A DNA stretch of 34,704 nt from a virus: IMG/VR virus record IMGVR_UViG_3300049791_000035, positions 1-34,704 of that record; one strand, written 5' to 3'. The position numbers and the translations under genes are program-made. The number at the start of each line of letters is the position of its first letter. The stretch's first letter is position 1. Positions 13,407 to 21,838 of the stretch are shown piece by piece. Below the pieces are notes generated by a model, which saw only the letters and a list, made by a program, of their open reading frames with translations, was not told where the DNA came from and did not search any database.

Positions 13407-13937
13407 ATGATTAGTAACATAAAGGAAGATGGAGAAGTATTAGAATTTCCAAAATGGGAAGGAGAATGTATTTACATGGAACCATTCACAATAGGAAAAG
13501 CTTTACCATTTTTATTGAGACGGTGGCAAGAAGTAATAAAGCGCATGACTAATGGATTACAAGAAGAGCAAGCTTTTTTAATGGTAGATCAAGCTTATGT
13601 AAGACAAGGAACTTTTCATCGAAGAGCAGGACTACATATAGATGGTTCTTGGAATGGGGTGGATCACGGACATCGCATACAAAAGGAGGCAGATACGTTG
13701 ATACTAGCAACAGATGTATTAGGGTGTATAGCGTATATAGGAGAGTACGACGAAAAGTTAATTAAGGAGGGAGGAAATTGTGAATGTGTATCATTGCAAA
13801 ATATGAAGGCAATTCCATTGAGAGCTAATACCATATTCAAAGGAAATGCTTATACATTACATGCCTCTTTACCTATGTTAGTTTCTTCGCAGAGGACTGT
13901 TGTACGTATTAATGTAAGCGCAAAGCATCTACAATAG
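13407..13937 (+). CDS. Possible Fe(II)/2-oxoglutarate-dependent oxygenase-like protein, 176 aa
   Basis: Last gene of the plus-strand unit, with GGGGGAG before the ATG. A HxD pair (H77-I-D79 in GLHIDGSW) is followed 73 residues later by H152 and then R163, within TLHASLPMLVSSQRTVVRI. This matches the HxD...H...R arrangement of double-stranded beta-helix Fe(II)/2OG oxygenases, and the length suits a minimal core. Such enzymes in phages modify bases, proteins or small molecules; no substrate can be named. The sequence is AT-richer and uses more A-ending codons than its neighbours, a sign of separate origin. The gene overlaps the convergent Rz1 gene by 29 bases. The family call rests on a motif only. 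Confidence 0.45.
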   Translation: MISNIKEDGEVLEFPKWEGECIYMEPFTIGKALPFLLRRWQEVIKRMTNGLQEEQAFLMVDQAYVRQGTFHRRAGLHIDGSWNGVDHGHRIQKEADTLILATDVLGCIAYIGEYDEKLIKEGGNCECVSLQNMKAIPLRANTIFKGNAYTLHASLPMLVSSQRTVVRINVSAKHLQ

Positions 13938-14250
13938 CGTTGTGGCGGTCAGCGCATTCATAGTATTGTGCTGCCACTTCCCCAAGTTTTCGGAGTACGC
14001 TTGCCGCAGTACCATCTTCAAGGGGCGTCAATGCTTCACATTTGACTAAGAGATTAGCGGGGACTGCTGGTGCCGCTAAGCGCGGCGTTTGCTGCGCGCA
14101 ACCCACTATCATCCAGACACAAATTGCGGTAAATAGAGCGCTCCACAATCTTGTTGATGGTGTGAGTCGTTTCTTTGGCGGTGGTTCGGTGGGCGGCAAG
14201 CACAGCTTCAAGTTGCCCCGATGCTGCGTTGTATTGAAGTTCGATGACAT
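13909..14250 (-). CDS. Rz1: Rz1-like outer-membrane spanin lipoprotein, 113 aa
   Basis: A minus-strand frame nested in and extending past the Rz gene. The start ATG at 14250 has GGGAG eight bases upstream. After a Pro-rich basic N-terminus comes a hydrophobic segment (LWSALFTAICVWMIVGC) ending in a lipobox, so Cys51 is expected to be lipidated and the mature part anchored in the outer membrane. The mature part has a Pro/Ala segment and a helix. It would pair with the Rz i-spanin to fuse the membranes at lysis. The signal region is longer than usual. The overlap with Rz is partial: about 145 bases lie beyond the Rz stop. Confidence 0.75.
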   Translation of the reverse strand: MSSNFNTTQHRGNLKLCLPPTEPPPKKRLTPSTRLWSALFTAICVWMIVGCAQQTPRLAAPAVPANLLVKCEALTPLEDGTAASVLRKLGEVAAQYYECADRHNAIVDALRLH

Positions 14251-14377
14251 TGTATTTCTCCCTTGCCGCATTCGCAGCAATAAGTTCCTTAGCATCAGCG
14301 GCATTGCTCGCAATTTTGTAGCCTACCCCTACGCCAATTGAAGCAGCGATAATTGCAGCGATAATAGTGAGGTTCAT
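14054..14377 (-). CDS. Rz: Rz-like inner-membrane spanin, 107 aa
   Basis: The N-terminal membrane helix (IIAAIIAASIGVGVGYKIA) is followed by a periplasmic Ala/Glu-rich coiled-coil segment, the layout of i-spanins. The C-terminal 35 residues are Ser/Asn-rich. It starts inside the stop codon of the holin gene (ATGA at 14374-14377) and encloses most of the Rz1 frame, a standard spanin arrangement. Together with Rz1 it performs the last step of lysis in Gram-negative hosts. Confidence 0.8.
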   Translation of the reverse strand: MNLTIIAAIIAASIGVGVGYKIASNAADAKELIAANAAREKYNVIELQYNAASGQLEAVLAAHRTTAKETTHTINKIVERSIYRNLCLDDSGLRAANAALSGTSSPR

Positions 14378-14643
14378 TCCTTTGCCTCTTTAAGAGCTAC
14401 TGGTAAAGGTTTTTCTTCTAACGGTACTTCTGTTTTGAAAAAACGCAACAGAATGTTCCCTACAATGGAGACTACGAATGCCCATGCATAAAGCGGAGCA
14501 GGGAGGTAGTCATGCAACAAGGGAAGATGTTGTTGTGCGTAATCAAGGGAAGCTGGGAGTTGCGCCATGAAGACGTTGAACCATATTGTCAAGGATTGGA
14601 GGGAGCCTTGCAGCTTTTCTTTCATAAGTTTGAGCGTAGTCAT
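14374..14643 (-). CDS. Holin-like protein, 89 aa
   Basis: It lies between endolysin and spanins. GGAG six bases before the ATG gives a good start. The first 50 residues are amphipathic helices (LTIWFNVFMAQLPASLDY, then HLPLLHDYLPAP). One clear membrane helix follows (YAWAFVVSIVGNILLRFF), then a charged C-terminus KTEVPLEEKPLP. The segment GNILLRF followed by a Lys/Thr-rich tail is a mark of a widespread phage holin-like family. It would release the endolysin at a timed point; pore type is not evident. Confidence 0.7.
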   Translation of the reverse strand: MTTLKLMKEKLQGSLQSLTIWFNVFMAQLPASLDYAQQHLPLLHDYLPAPLYAWAFVVSIVGNILLRFFKTEVPLEEKPLPVALKEAKE

Positions 14644-14646
14644 GAT

Positions 14647-15102
14647 TTACTCCATTGGTTTGTCGAAGAGGGCGCGCTCTGCTGCGCGTCTTGTAGTTAA
14701 TCCATTACTTACATCATGACGACCAGTATTAGTATTAAAGACTTTGTTCCAACGTCCAAATTGTTGGCTGGCTCCCTCGTAGCTGCGCCGATTCAAGAGA
14801 TTGCGCATACTGCTATCCGCAAATGCTCCAACTCCAATGTTGTATGCAAAGACAACGAGTGCATCAAATTGATTTTGATTGAGGTGGCAACGGACACTAA
14901 CGTTGATGCAGCGCTCCGCATCCTTTACATCATTAAAGAGAGCATCTTCCGCTTGTTGTTGATTCCATGTTGTACGACCTGTAATGCCCGGTGAAGTATG
15001 CCCCCAGCCGATTGTCCAAATTCCTGCTGAATCTTTATAAGCTTTTAGACGAAGACCTTCTGCGTCTTTCAATAACTGATACCCATTGTTTGACAGCTTC
15101 AC
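14647..15102 (-). CDS. Endolysin, T4-type lysozyme (GH24), 151 aa
   Basis: The catalytic triad of GH24 lysozymes is exact: E15, eight residues to D24, five to T30, inside DAEGLRLKAYKDSAGIWTIG followed by WGHT. Other family blocks follow (NQNQFDALVVFAYNIGVGAF and the C-terminal LTTRRAAERALF). There is no signal peptide or SAR helix, so it is a classical cytoplasmic muramidase needing the holin to reach the peptidoglycan. It uses a GTG start at 15102 with AGGAG six bases before it. Confidence 0.92.
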   Translation of the reverse strand: MKLSNNGYQLLKDAEGLRLKAYKDSAGIWTIGWGHTSPGITGRTTWNQQQAEDALFNDVKDAERCINVSVRCHLNQNQFDALVVFAYNIGVGAFADSSMRNLLNRRSYEGASQQFGRWNKVFNTNTGRHDVSNGLTTRRAAERALFDKPME

Positions 15103-15121
15103 TTGTTACTCCTATATGTGA

Positions 15122-15319
15122 TTAAGGTTTCATGTAAGTAGAAATGGAATTCCAAATAACAGCAATGCCAAATGCTACGCTGCAAAGAATTTTGATGAAT
15201 GTCCATGCACCTGTAGCTTGCTCCATTTTTGCACAGATGATGTCCACTTTATTTTCGAGTTCATTCATGCGCTCGTAAAGGTCTTGGTTAGTGACCATAG
15301 TTGGTTTTTCGTATTCCAT
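15122..15319 (-). CDS. XhlA-like coiled-coil membrane protein, 65 aa
   Basis: I start it at the ATG at 15319, preceded by GGGAG, rather than the in-frame ATG at 15331. A charged heptad-like segment (NQDLYERMNELENKVDIICAK) leads to one C-terminal membrane helix (FIKILCSVAFGIAVIW). This coiled coil plus tail anchor, placed beside the endolysin, matches the XhlA-type accessory lysis proteins. It may help the holin, but homology was not tested. Confidence 0.6.
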   Translation of the reverse strand: MEYEKPTMVTNQDLYERMNELENKVDIICAKMEQATGAWTFIKILCSVAFGIAVIWNSISTYMKP

Positions 15320-15348
15320 GATGACTCCCATATTGGTATTTATTATTG

Positions 15349-16875
15349 TTACCGGGGACCGAATAGGCCAGTCTGTTCCAAGCCAGTTGGCAAGGCGTTG
15401 ATGACTGAGGGATTGCCAGCGAGGCGAGCAAGAATGTTGGGATCAAGTTGAGGGCCTATCATGCGTTGGGCAGTGGACGACATCATGGCTTGACGAAGGC
15501 CAGCTTGCCCAAGAGGAAATCCAGCAATCATTGCAGCGGGAATTTGCCCACCGGGAATCAATGAAGCAAGTCCTGCGGTCCCAAGTGCTGTACCAATGGG
15601 ATGACGATAAACAGGGACAGATTGCATCTGCGGAACCTTCGTTACTTTTTGGGCGTTGGCAGCGAAGTTGCCAATTGTGGAGAGTTTATCCGTAAGGTAG
15701 TTCTCACCATTGCGTTTAAGCATCCCTGCAATTTTCTGCGCATTGACTTCCCCGGTGCCTTTTTCTAAAGCTTTGGCAATGACGTTTTGCTTGGCAAGTT
15801 GCACACGGCTCGCCCGAAATTCGGCCAACATTTTTGCGCCGTCTTGCCCCATGCCTTGCAAATTTTGCTCTACATTATTCTCTAAAGCTTTGGCTACAGC
15901 ACTTTGAGCTTGCCCAAGATTGGGATTGCCGCTTCGAAAGGATTGAGTTGCGTCTTGCCGCAAGTTTTGGATAGCTTCGATAGCGTGTGAACTATCAAAA
16001 CTGCGAACTCTATAGGCATCGACAAGCCCCTTCACATCGTTCTTTGTGGCGAGAGGGAAGCTGCCCGGCGCACCTTGGAAGTCTGTAAGAACCTTGTCAA
16101 GCGCTTGCCGGTAGGTCTTGCCTGTGGTAATAGTGCCGATTGCTTTAATAGGCTCATAACCTGCCGCATAGGTTGCTTTTTTGGCAGTATCAATGGCCTC
16201 CTGTGTAATACGTTGGCCGGGGGCGAGGCCGACCACTTGCCGGGAAAGTTTATCCGTGAGGTTTTGGTTCTCTAGGGCCATCGTATTGTAGAGAGGCTCC
16301 TTACCAGCAGTGCGTTCAAGTTGGGTCCCGATGACGCCGCCTGTCGATTCGGATGGGGGGACTTTGTAGCCGAGTTGCTGACCTTTGAGAATGGCGTCTT
16401 CGCGAGCAGTAGGAATGCGACTGGTAGCAGGAGGCAAGTAACGGGAGGTTGCAGCATTCATGAGTGGGTCACGTGATCCGGCCAGCATCGAGCCAAGAGT
16501 TTCCATGACGCGTTCTGTAGTATTGCGAGCCTTTGGGAAGGTTTTGCTGATTCCTTGGGAGGGCAATCGCATATTGGAACCAGTAGCCATATTTGCCATC
16601 GCTATAAGGGGATCGGCAATCATTGTGCCACTACTAGTTACTCCTTGAGTAAGAGCTTTTGCGGCAAGACCAGTTCCTTGCGCGAGATTGGCAAGTGTTG
16701 GGTCATCGAATGGTTTATCCGACAGGAAGCGCTGAACAGGGTTCATAGCAGCGTAACGAGGGTCAGGCGTGGCTTGCTGCGGGGCTTGAATTGCGGCGAG
16801 TTGTGCCAGTAATTCCGGTGTTGGATTATCGGGCATATCTACAATTTCGCCGGTTGGCATACGAACGCGAGGCAT
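15349..16875 (-). CDS. Large internal/ejection-type virion protein, 508 aa
   Basis: The N-terminus (MPRVRMPTGEIVDMPDNPTP) is a short motif often found at the start of phage internal or ejection proteins. The rest is Ala/Gln-rich and mostly helical with long segments (for example 220-400 region around NVEQNLQGMGQDGAKMLAEF). A hydrophobic Gly/Ala-rich stretch near the C-terminus (GTALGTAGLASLIPGGQIPA) may insert into a membrane. It overlaps or abuts the stop of the SLT-domain gene; a TTG at 16890 is an alternative start. Role inferred: DNA ejection apparatus. Confidence 0.6.
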   Translation of the reverse strand: MPRVRMPTGEIVDMPDNPTPELLAQLAAIQAPQQATPDPRYAAMNPVQRFLSDKPFDDPTLANLAQGTGLAAKALTQGVTSSGTMIADPLIAMANMATGSNMRLPSQGISKTFPKARNTTERVMETLGSMLAGSRDPLMNAATSRYLPPATSRIPTAREDAILKGQQLGYKVPPSESTGGVIGTQLERTAGKEPLYNTMALENQNLTDKLSRQVVGLAPGQRITQEAIDTAKKATYAAGYEPIKAIGTITTGKTYRQALDKVLTDFQGAPGSFPLATKNDVKGLVDAYRVRSFDSSHAIEAIQNLRQDATQSFRSGNPNLGQAQSAVAKALENNVEQNLQGMGQDGAKMLAEFRASRVQLAKQNVIAKALEKGTGEVNAQKIAGMLKRNGENYLTDKLSTIGNFAANAQKVTKVPQMQSVPVYRHPIGTALGTAGLASLIPGGQIPAAMIAGFPLGQAGLRQAMMSSTAQRMIGPQLDPNILARLAGNPSVINALPTGLEQTGLFGPR

Positions 16876-16886
16876 GGCGATTCCAA

Positions 16887-18446
16887 TCAATGTTTAGGCT
16901 TGCTGTACTTCTGAATATATTGTTCTGGTGTGAGGATTTCATTTGTGCTGGAAGTTGGGCTAGGAGAAGCTGAGTCTTTAATCGCTTCTTCACCATAAGT
17001 TCCTTTAACGCGATCACGAACTCTAGCTTTAGTAAGATCAGCGAAGTCCATCAAGTCTTTAAGAGCTTTTTGTCGAGCAGGAAGACTAGTCGCTTTACTG
17101 AGATTTACTTGATATGTTTCCAGAAGACGCAATTCAGGGCCGGATAACGCGCCAAACCCGCTTGCGCCGTTAGCGGAAAGAGCTTTCATTTTCATGAGTT
17201 GGTCAACGGCTATTTTACTTTGAAGAGTTTCAAGAGCAGCAGCAGCATCACGGCCTTCTTGTGTGAGGTTGTAGATTTTTGCAACACCACTTAACCCGGT
17301 AGTCGAAGGAAGACCGGGCATAGCTAGAAGTTCTTTAGCAGCTTTGGAGAGGTTATCCATAGAGTCTGTAACTTCACGAAATCCACTAATGGCTCCTTCT
17401 TTTGCAGTTACAACTTTTTGGTTTTTCTCATCGATGGTAGCATTGGCGCGTGCAGTGTCGTTAGCTGTGCGTTGCTGCTCCAATGCGATACGAGCAGCTT
17501 CCTGTTCATTACGTACAGCTTCCTTGGGATCTGGAACGTACTGCATTTGCCCATCAGAAGTACGTTGATAAGAGCCAGCAGTTACATTTTGTGGAGCCAT
17601 GATTTTAGCGAGTTCCATAATTTGTGCAGCGCCCGGAACTCCAGCAACACCAGCGCCAACACCAAGACGCGCAATATCTAGTCCTTGATTAGCCATGCCA
17701 CCCGCAACAGGGACAGGAGAACCAGCAGCAGCTTGCGGTTGTTGCGGCTGCATGCCAGCACCCGCCATTACTTTTTGAATGTAAGCTGTTGGGTCCTTCT
17801 TCTTAAAGCCCCCGTAAGCGGCGAGAGCGCGCTCAAGAGAGCCTCCATGTTGGGCTGTAAGAGTTTGCAAATATTGTTGTGCAGCAGTGCGAGCCATTTG
17901 CGGATTCATTGGATCGAATTGCGGATTTCGTTGTTGGATCATACGAGTTGTGGCTGGCATAAATTGATACATGCCTTGCGCACCACTTTGCGGATTAATG
18001 GCAGTAGGATTGCCGCTGCTTTCCACTTGAGCGAGCGAGTCCATTAACTGAGGGGTAATGCTACTTTGTGGATCTTGTTGAGGGGCTGGCATTTGTTGCT
18101 GTTGAGGCGGTGCGCCTCCCATAATGCCAAGTCCTTGCAATTGCTTCATAAAAGCATCTTGAATTTGTTGCTTACGTTCTTCAGCTACGGCTACCCGTTC
18201 TGCAATGTCATTTTGGCGATCAAGTTGACCTTGCGCGATACGAGCGCGTTCTTCTTCTGCGCGGCGTTGTGCCTGCATATTCTCAATTTGTGCTTTCTGC
18301 AATTCTTGCTGTTGCTTGTACTCTTGTAGCTTTTGGATGGACGAAAAGGCATTGCCAATCGCACCCGGTTGGCGTGCGGAGCCAAGCAGGGTTGTACCAA
18401 ATTGAAAGGCAGGATTTTGTAGGAGTGCGCCGAAGTCGAAAGCCAT
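16887..18446 (-). CDS. Internal virion protein with lytic transglycosylase (SLT) domain, 519 aa
   Basis: Start at the ATG at 18446, preceded by GGGGA. The first 110 residues are a long Gln/Glu coiled coil. A Pro/Gln linker leads to an SLT transglycosylase domain: catalytic Glu in LAQVESSGNPTAINPQSGAQ, followed by GMYQFMPATTR and, later, ERALAAYGGF. It is expected to cut peptidoglycan locally so DNA can pass during infection, like the muralytic ejection proteins of podoviruses. The C-terminal 250 residues are helical with no recognised domain, with a hydrophobic Gly/Val-rich stretch just after the SLT domain. Confidence 0.75.
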   Translation of the reverse strand: MAFDFGALLQNPAFQFGTTLLGSARQPGAIGNAFSSIQKLQEYKQQQELQKAQIENMQAQRRAEEERARIAQGQLDRQNDIAERVAVAEERKQQIQDAFMKQLQGLGIMGGAPPQQQQMPAPQQDPQSSITPQLMDSLAQVESSGNPTAINPQSGAQGMYQFMPATTRMIQQRNPQFDPMNPQMARTAAQQYLQTLTAQHGGSLERALAAYGGFKKKDPTAYIQKVMAGAGMQPQQPQAAAGSPVPVAGGMANQGLDIARLGVGAGVAGVPGAAQIMELAKIMAPQNVTAGSYQRTSDGQMQYVPDPKEAVRNEQEAARIALEQQRTANDTARANATIDEKNQKVVTAKEGAISGFREVTDSMDNLSKAAKELLAMPGLPSTTGLSGVAKIYNLTQEGRDAAAALETLQSKIAVDQLMKMKALSANGASGFGALSGPELRLLETYQVNLSKATSLPARQKALKDLMDFADLTKARVRDRVKGTYGEEAIKDSASPSPTSSTNEILTPEQYIQKYSKPKH

Positions 18447-18464
18447 GATATTCCCCAATTACGA

Positions 18465-19856
18465 TTAGCCGAAAAGGCCACCGAGTAATGCACCGCCAAG
18501 CATCCCCGGCCATCCCATGAGCATACCACCTAATCCACTACCTGCTCCTAATGCACCACCAATCCCATATGCAGCGCTTGCACCTCCGAGTGCGGAAGCG
18601 AATGGGTTGCGATTGAGAGATTGGTTACTGGTGGATTGAGAACCACTATATGCGGAACCACCTTGCAAAAGTTGATTGAGAGTTTGTAAATTTTGAGTTG
18701 GCAATTGTTGTCCATAATTATAACGAGCCATGTCCGCATTGATGATGTCTTGTTGCTGGCCTTGCTCATATTGGCCGATGCCAAGTAGCTGTGACAAATT
18801 TTGTTGTTGAGCAGCTTGCATCTGCGGTACAGCGAGTTGTGCTTGTTGCTGTAACCCACGTTCAAGTCCATATTGGCTGGTTTGCATTTGCATAGCTTGC
18901 AATTGTTGGGCACGTTCTGTGGAATTAAGGTTGGCAAGACCTTGTGCGCCTTGTAATTGGAGATTAGCACGATTCATACCAAGATTGGAGAGACCTTGGG
19001 CCGCACCAAGTTGGCCGGATGCGCCTTGCAGTTGCATACCACGTTCAGTGTTGTAGTTACCAGAAAGCATGCTAATTGCTTGTTGCTGGCGTTGACGTTC
19101 ATTCTCATATGCGCCGCCGTAGATGCTGCTGGCGGCATTATTGAGGGTACGACCAAGAGTACCGCTGGCATTGTCGAATGCGTTTGCGGCTGCACCGCTG
19201 CCTGTCCGCCCTGCTGCGCTAAATTGAGAAGCTAAGCCGGGAGCGATGGCATTCTTAAATTGGTCTGTAATTGCTCCAGTAGCGTCGTTGAACATGCCGC
19301 GCAAATATGGATTGGTTTGTTCGGTGAGGTAGTTGCCATTGGCTGTGCTATTTAAGTAAGGATTAGCTGTGTTGCCCCCCATGAATGCGCCACTGCCGAA
19401 TTGCCCAAATGTACCGCCATTGCCAGCAAGTTGCTGTTGGATATCTTGACCGGGAGTTGTACCAGATCCATTGAAAACCCCATGACCTATGTCCCAAAGT
19501 GTTCCGAATGCAGGATTACTATCAATGTTGCCGCCTTGAGAGACTTGTTGAAGTTGGGTGTAAGCCGGATTATCCCATGGAGTAAGACCAGCAGCAGTTC
19601 GTCCAAGTTGGCTTTCCGCTGTGTTGATTTGATTTAAATTATTAGCGCTGGTGCCCCATCCTAAATTGAGAGCAGAACTAATTTCCGGATTACTACCAGC
19701 AAGCGTTTGCCCCGGATAATATTGGGGACCACCACTTTGATAGTTGGAAAGCGCACTATTGTATAGCTGTGACAGGGCTGGTTGAAGACCAACCCAAGGG
19801 TCCGCTTTCTGGACGGTAGTGGTTGAACCGCCTCCGCTGCTGCCGCCTTTACTCAT
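18465..19856 (-). CDS. Gln/Asn-rich virion (probable ejection) protein, 463 aa
   Basis: The protein starts with a Ser/Gly/Thr-rich leader (KGGSSGGGSTTTVQKADPW) seen in uncharacterised structural proteins of tailed phages. The body has many short repeats built on Leu-Gln-Gly and Asn-Leu (QGASGQLGAAQGLSNLG, then NLQLQGAQGLANLNS) and is helical. The end is a very hydrophobic Gly-rich segment (GIGGALGAGSGLGGMLMGWP) that might cross a membrane. Position between the SLT protein and the GNAT-like gene fits an ejection protein. Function is inferred from context. Confidence 0.6.
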   Translation of the reverse strand: MSKGGSSGGGSTTTVQKADPWVGLQPALSQLYNSALSNYQSGGPQYYPGQTLAGSNPEISSALNLGWGTSANNLNQINTAESQLGRTAAGLTPWDNPAYTQLQQVSQGGNIDSNPAFGTLWDIGHGVFNGSGTTPGQDIQQQLAGNGGTFGQFGSGAFMGGNTANPYLNSTANGNYLTEQTNPYLRGMFNDATGAITDQFKNAIAPGLASQFSAAGRTGSGAAANAFDNASGTLGRTLNNAASSIYGGAYENERQRQQQAISMLSGNYNTERGMQLQGASGQLGAAQGLSNLGMNRANLQLQGAQGLANLNSTERAQQLQAMQMQTSQYGLERGLQQQAQLAVPQMQAAQQQNLSQLLGIGQYEQGQQQDIINADMARYNYGQQLPTQNLQTLNQLLQGGSAYSGSQSTSNQSLNRNPFASALGGASAAYGIGGALGAGSGLGGMLMGWPGMLGGALLGGLFG

Positions 19857-19857
19857 T

Positions 19858-20277
19858 TCATATCTCCTTCACCAGCACAGAATGCTTGTGCTTGTAACCG
19901 AATGGCTCCATCTTGGGGACCAGTCCTTTACGAACATAGGATTCTAGGGCGTTGCAACCTTGCTCCTTAGCCCATTCCGATAGTGTAGCATCAGCAAGTT
20001 CAACCCATTCAACAAAATTACTACCGGCCAACGTTATGACGCGGCAGTGCTTGCATTGAGGATAGACGACAATTTCAGTTGTTATTGCTCCGACAACCCG
20101 ATTTTCCTTGCTGATGAGCCAAAGTTGAACGACTCGATTGATGCACATTTGACGGAAATCTTCAAGTGTAAATTCCCCATTAGCATGGTCGAGAGCGCGC
20201 TTGATGTATGGTTCGGCGTAGTGCCAAAGGTTGGCGACAACTTCGGCAGGAACGCCGCGCATGTGGAGGTCACTCAT
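19858..20277 (-). CDS. GNAT-fold-like virion-associated protein, 139 aa
   Basis: The pattern of strands and helices (VVQLWLISKENRVVGAITTEIV, then RVITLAGSNFVEW, and a terminal EPFGYKHKHSVLVKE) resembles GNAT acyltransferase folds. The acetyl-CoA loop (Q/RxxGxG/A) is not clearly present, so activity is doubtful. T7-group phages have a comparable GNAT-like internal protein (gp13) next to their ejection proteins, and this gene holds the same place. It is coupled to the fibre gene by an ATGA overlap at 20274-20277, with GGAG upstream. Confidence 0.6.
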   Translation of the reverse strand: MSDLHMRGVPAEVVANLWHYAEPYIKRALDHANGEFTLEDFRQMCINRVVQLWLISKENRVVGAITTEIVVYPQCKHCRVITLAGSNFVEWVELADATLSEWAKEQGCNALESYVRKGLVPKMEPFGYKHKHSVLVKEI

Positions 20278-21833
20278 TTCTTCTCCAATGCTTCAAGACG
20301 CGCAGTAAGTTCTTCAACTTTTTTAGCAAGAGCAATCGCTGAAATCATCGCAGCAGGACCATAATTAGCGAGAAGAACCCCGTCTTGTTCAAGAACAGCT
20401 TCCGGCATCAATTGTTGTAAATCTTGAGCGGGGACGCCAATTGCGCGTCTGTCATTCTTAATTTTGGTGTAAGAGCCAGCTTGCATATCAGCTAAACGAG
20501 ACACAAAATCGGAAGCAAGTGGCGTCCAATCTTTTTTAGTAGCGGCATCAGAGGTGACAGTATAAGCTTGACTAACGAAGCCAGTGCTAAGAAGGCGTGC
20601 TTCTTGTACCCCATTGCAAGCCCAACCAAGAACACCACTACTTACCCAATAAGGGCCAGTTGTAGTATCAGTATTATCATAGAAAATAGCTGGTGTACCT
20701 TCACTACCAGTCCCTACTTGGAGACGTTGACCTGCATTAGTCATGAAAATACCATATTGCGAGATACCGACTGCTGCTGTACCCCCGCATGCAATACTTA
20801 TAAGTCCTGCACCGGGCCAATAAAAACCTGTATTAAGGTCTCCCACATCAAAAATAATGCTTGGGGAAGCGGCAGTTCCATTCTTGCCTCGTAATTGTCC
20901 TAAAACAACTACTGCGGAAACTGTGAGAGTAGTAATTACTCCACTACCGATGAAACAATTATTTATAGTAGCGCTACCTGCTGTCATTGTCCCAAAGTTG
21001 GCGTTGGTAGTAAAGACACCTGATGCACTGAGATTATTAAGGGCACGGAAATTACCGCTCGTATCGATTATAGCGAGTTCAGTTTGAGTAAGGCCATCAC
21101 CGTTTGTATTGGAAACTCCAAATTTGTTGCTGGAATCGATGTACCACATGAAACCTGCGCCAGCTTTATTGAGTTCCACGCGGGGGCCACTGGAAACAAC
21201 CGTGATATAGCCACCTTGAGTGAGAGTTCCTACCAAATGGGTTGTACTACTAACTGAGAGGACATTAACAAAAAGAGTTGCAATAGTTGCAGAAGCTGCG
21301 CTTAAACGACTAATGTGAACATCAGTAGCGGTTATTGTGGTTGCCACTAATGAAGCAATGTTTATATTTGCAAATGTAGCCGATGCAGCGGAAAGCACAG
21401 CAACTTCAATTGCCGATGTGCTGAAACGATTTGGAATTGCACCATTCGTGTTACTAAGAATTCCGACTGCAAATGACGACAAGGATGAGTCTACGGCTGT
21501 TCCGGCATCCATTACTACCATTGTGGTAGCACTCGCGCTTACAGTCGCAATGCTGCGATAAATTACGGCAGCACCATCGTAAAGTTTAAGTTTGCCCCCT
21601 GCTTGCAGAAATGCGCTTTGATCGCCAGTTACGGTAAAGGCGTCGCCACCAACAGTGATAGGAAAAAAGCCGTGGTCAAACCATTGAATATCTTGGAGGG
21701 CAGTGCGAAGTGCTGCCATCATTTCCCGCGCACAATCATTGACCGTAGAGGGAGCTTGCCCTTCCGGCCATCCATCCGGGGGAGTGTTGTTGTTGCTTGC
21801 GGCGGTCGTGGACCAAGTGCCGATTTTAGCCAT
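20274..21833 (-). CDS. Tail fibre/spike with C-terminal S74 intramolecular chaperone, 519 aa
   Basis: Start at the ATG at 21833 after AGGATAATTATC. The N-terminus looks like a virion-attachment domain (PPDGWPEGQAPSTVNDCARE is typical of phage fibre anchors). The middle has many Ser/Ala/Thr-rich beta repeats (SAASATFANINIASL, SAASATIATLFVNVL). The last 92 residues are a Peptidase_S74 chaperone: TSDAATKKDW, with the expected cleavage Ser at 428 and Lys nearby, then IKNDRRAIGVPAQDLQQLMP and a terminal coiled coil EELTARLEALEKK. The chaperone should trimerise the fibre and cut itself off. Confidence 0.85.
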   Translation of the reverse strand: MAKIGTWSTTAASNNNTPPDGWPEGQAPSTVNDCAREMMAALRTALQDIQWFDHGFFPITVGGDAFTVTGDQSAFLQAGGKLKLYDGAAVIYRSIATVSASATTMVVMDAGTAVDSSLSSFAVGILSNTNGAIPNRFSTSAIEVAVLSAASATFANINIASLVATTITATDVHISRLSAASATIATLFVNVLSVSSTTHLVGTLTQGGYITVVSSGPRVELNKAGAGFMWYIDSSNKFGVSNTNGDGLTQTELAIIDTSGNFRALNNLSASGVFTTNANFGTMTAGSATINNCFIGSGVITTLTVSAVVVLGQLRGKNGTAASPSIIFDVGDLNTGFYWPGAGLISIACGGTAAVGISQYGIFMTNAGQRLQVGTGSEGTPAIFYDNTDTTTGPYWVSSGVLGWACNGVQEARLLSTGFVSQAYTVTSDAATKKDWTPLASDFVSRLADMQAGSYTKIKNDRRAIGVPAQDLQQLMPEAVLEQDGVLLANYGPAAMISAIALAKKVEELTARLEALEKK

Positions 21834-21838
21834 GATAA

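Noticed and set aside
13938-13970. Bidirectional terminator at the convergence point
   Set aside because: Only weak 4-bp pairings without U tracts are present, and both genes overlap there.
15103-15121. Terminator between endolysin and XhlA-like gene
   Set aside because: No stem followed by a T tract on either strand.
20274-20364. Extension of the GNAT-like gene upstream of 20277
   Set aside because: The ATGA overlap and GGAG site fix the start at 20277; upstream sequence belongs to the S74 coiled coil.
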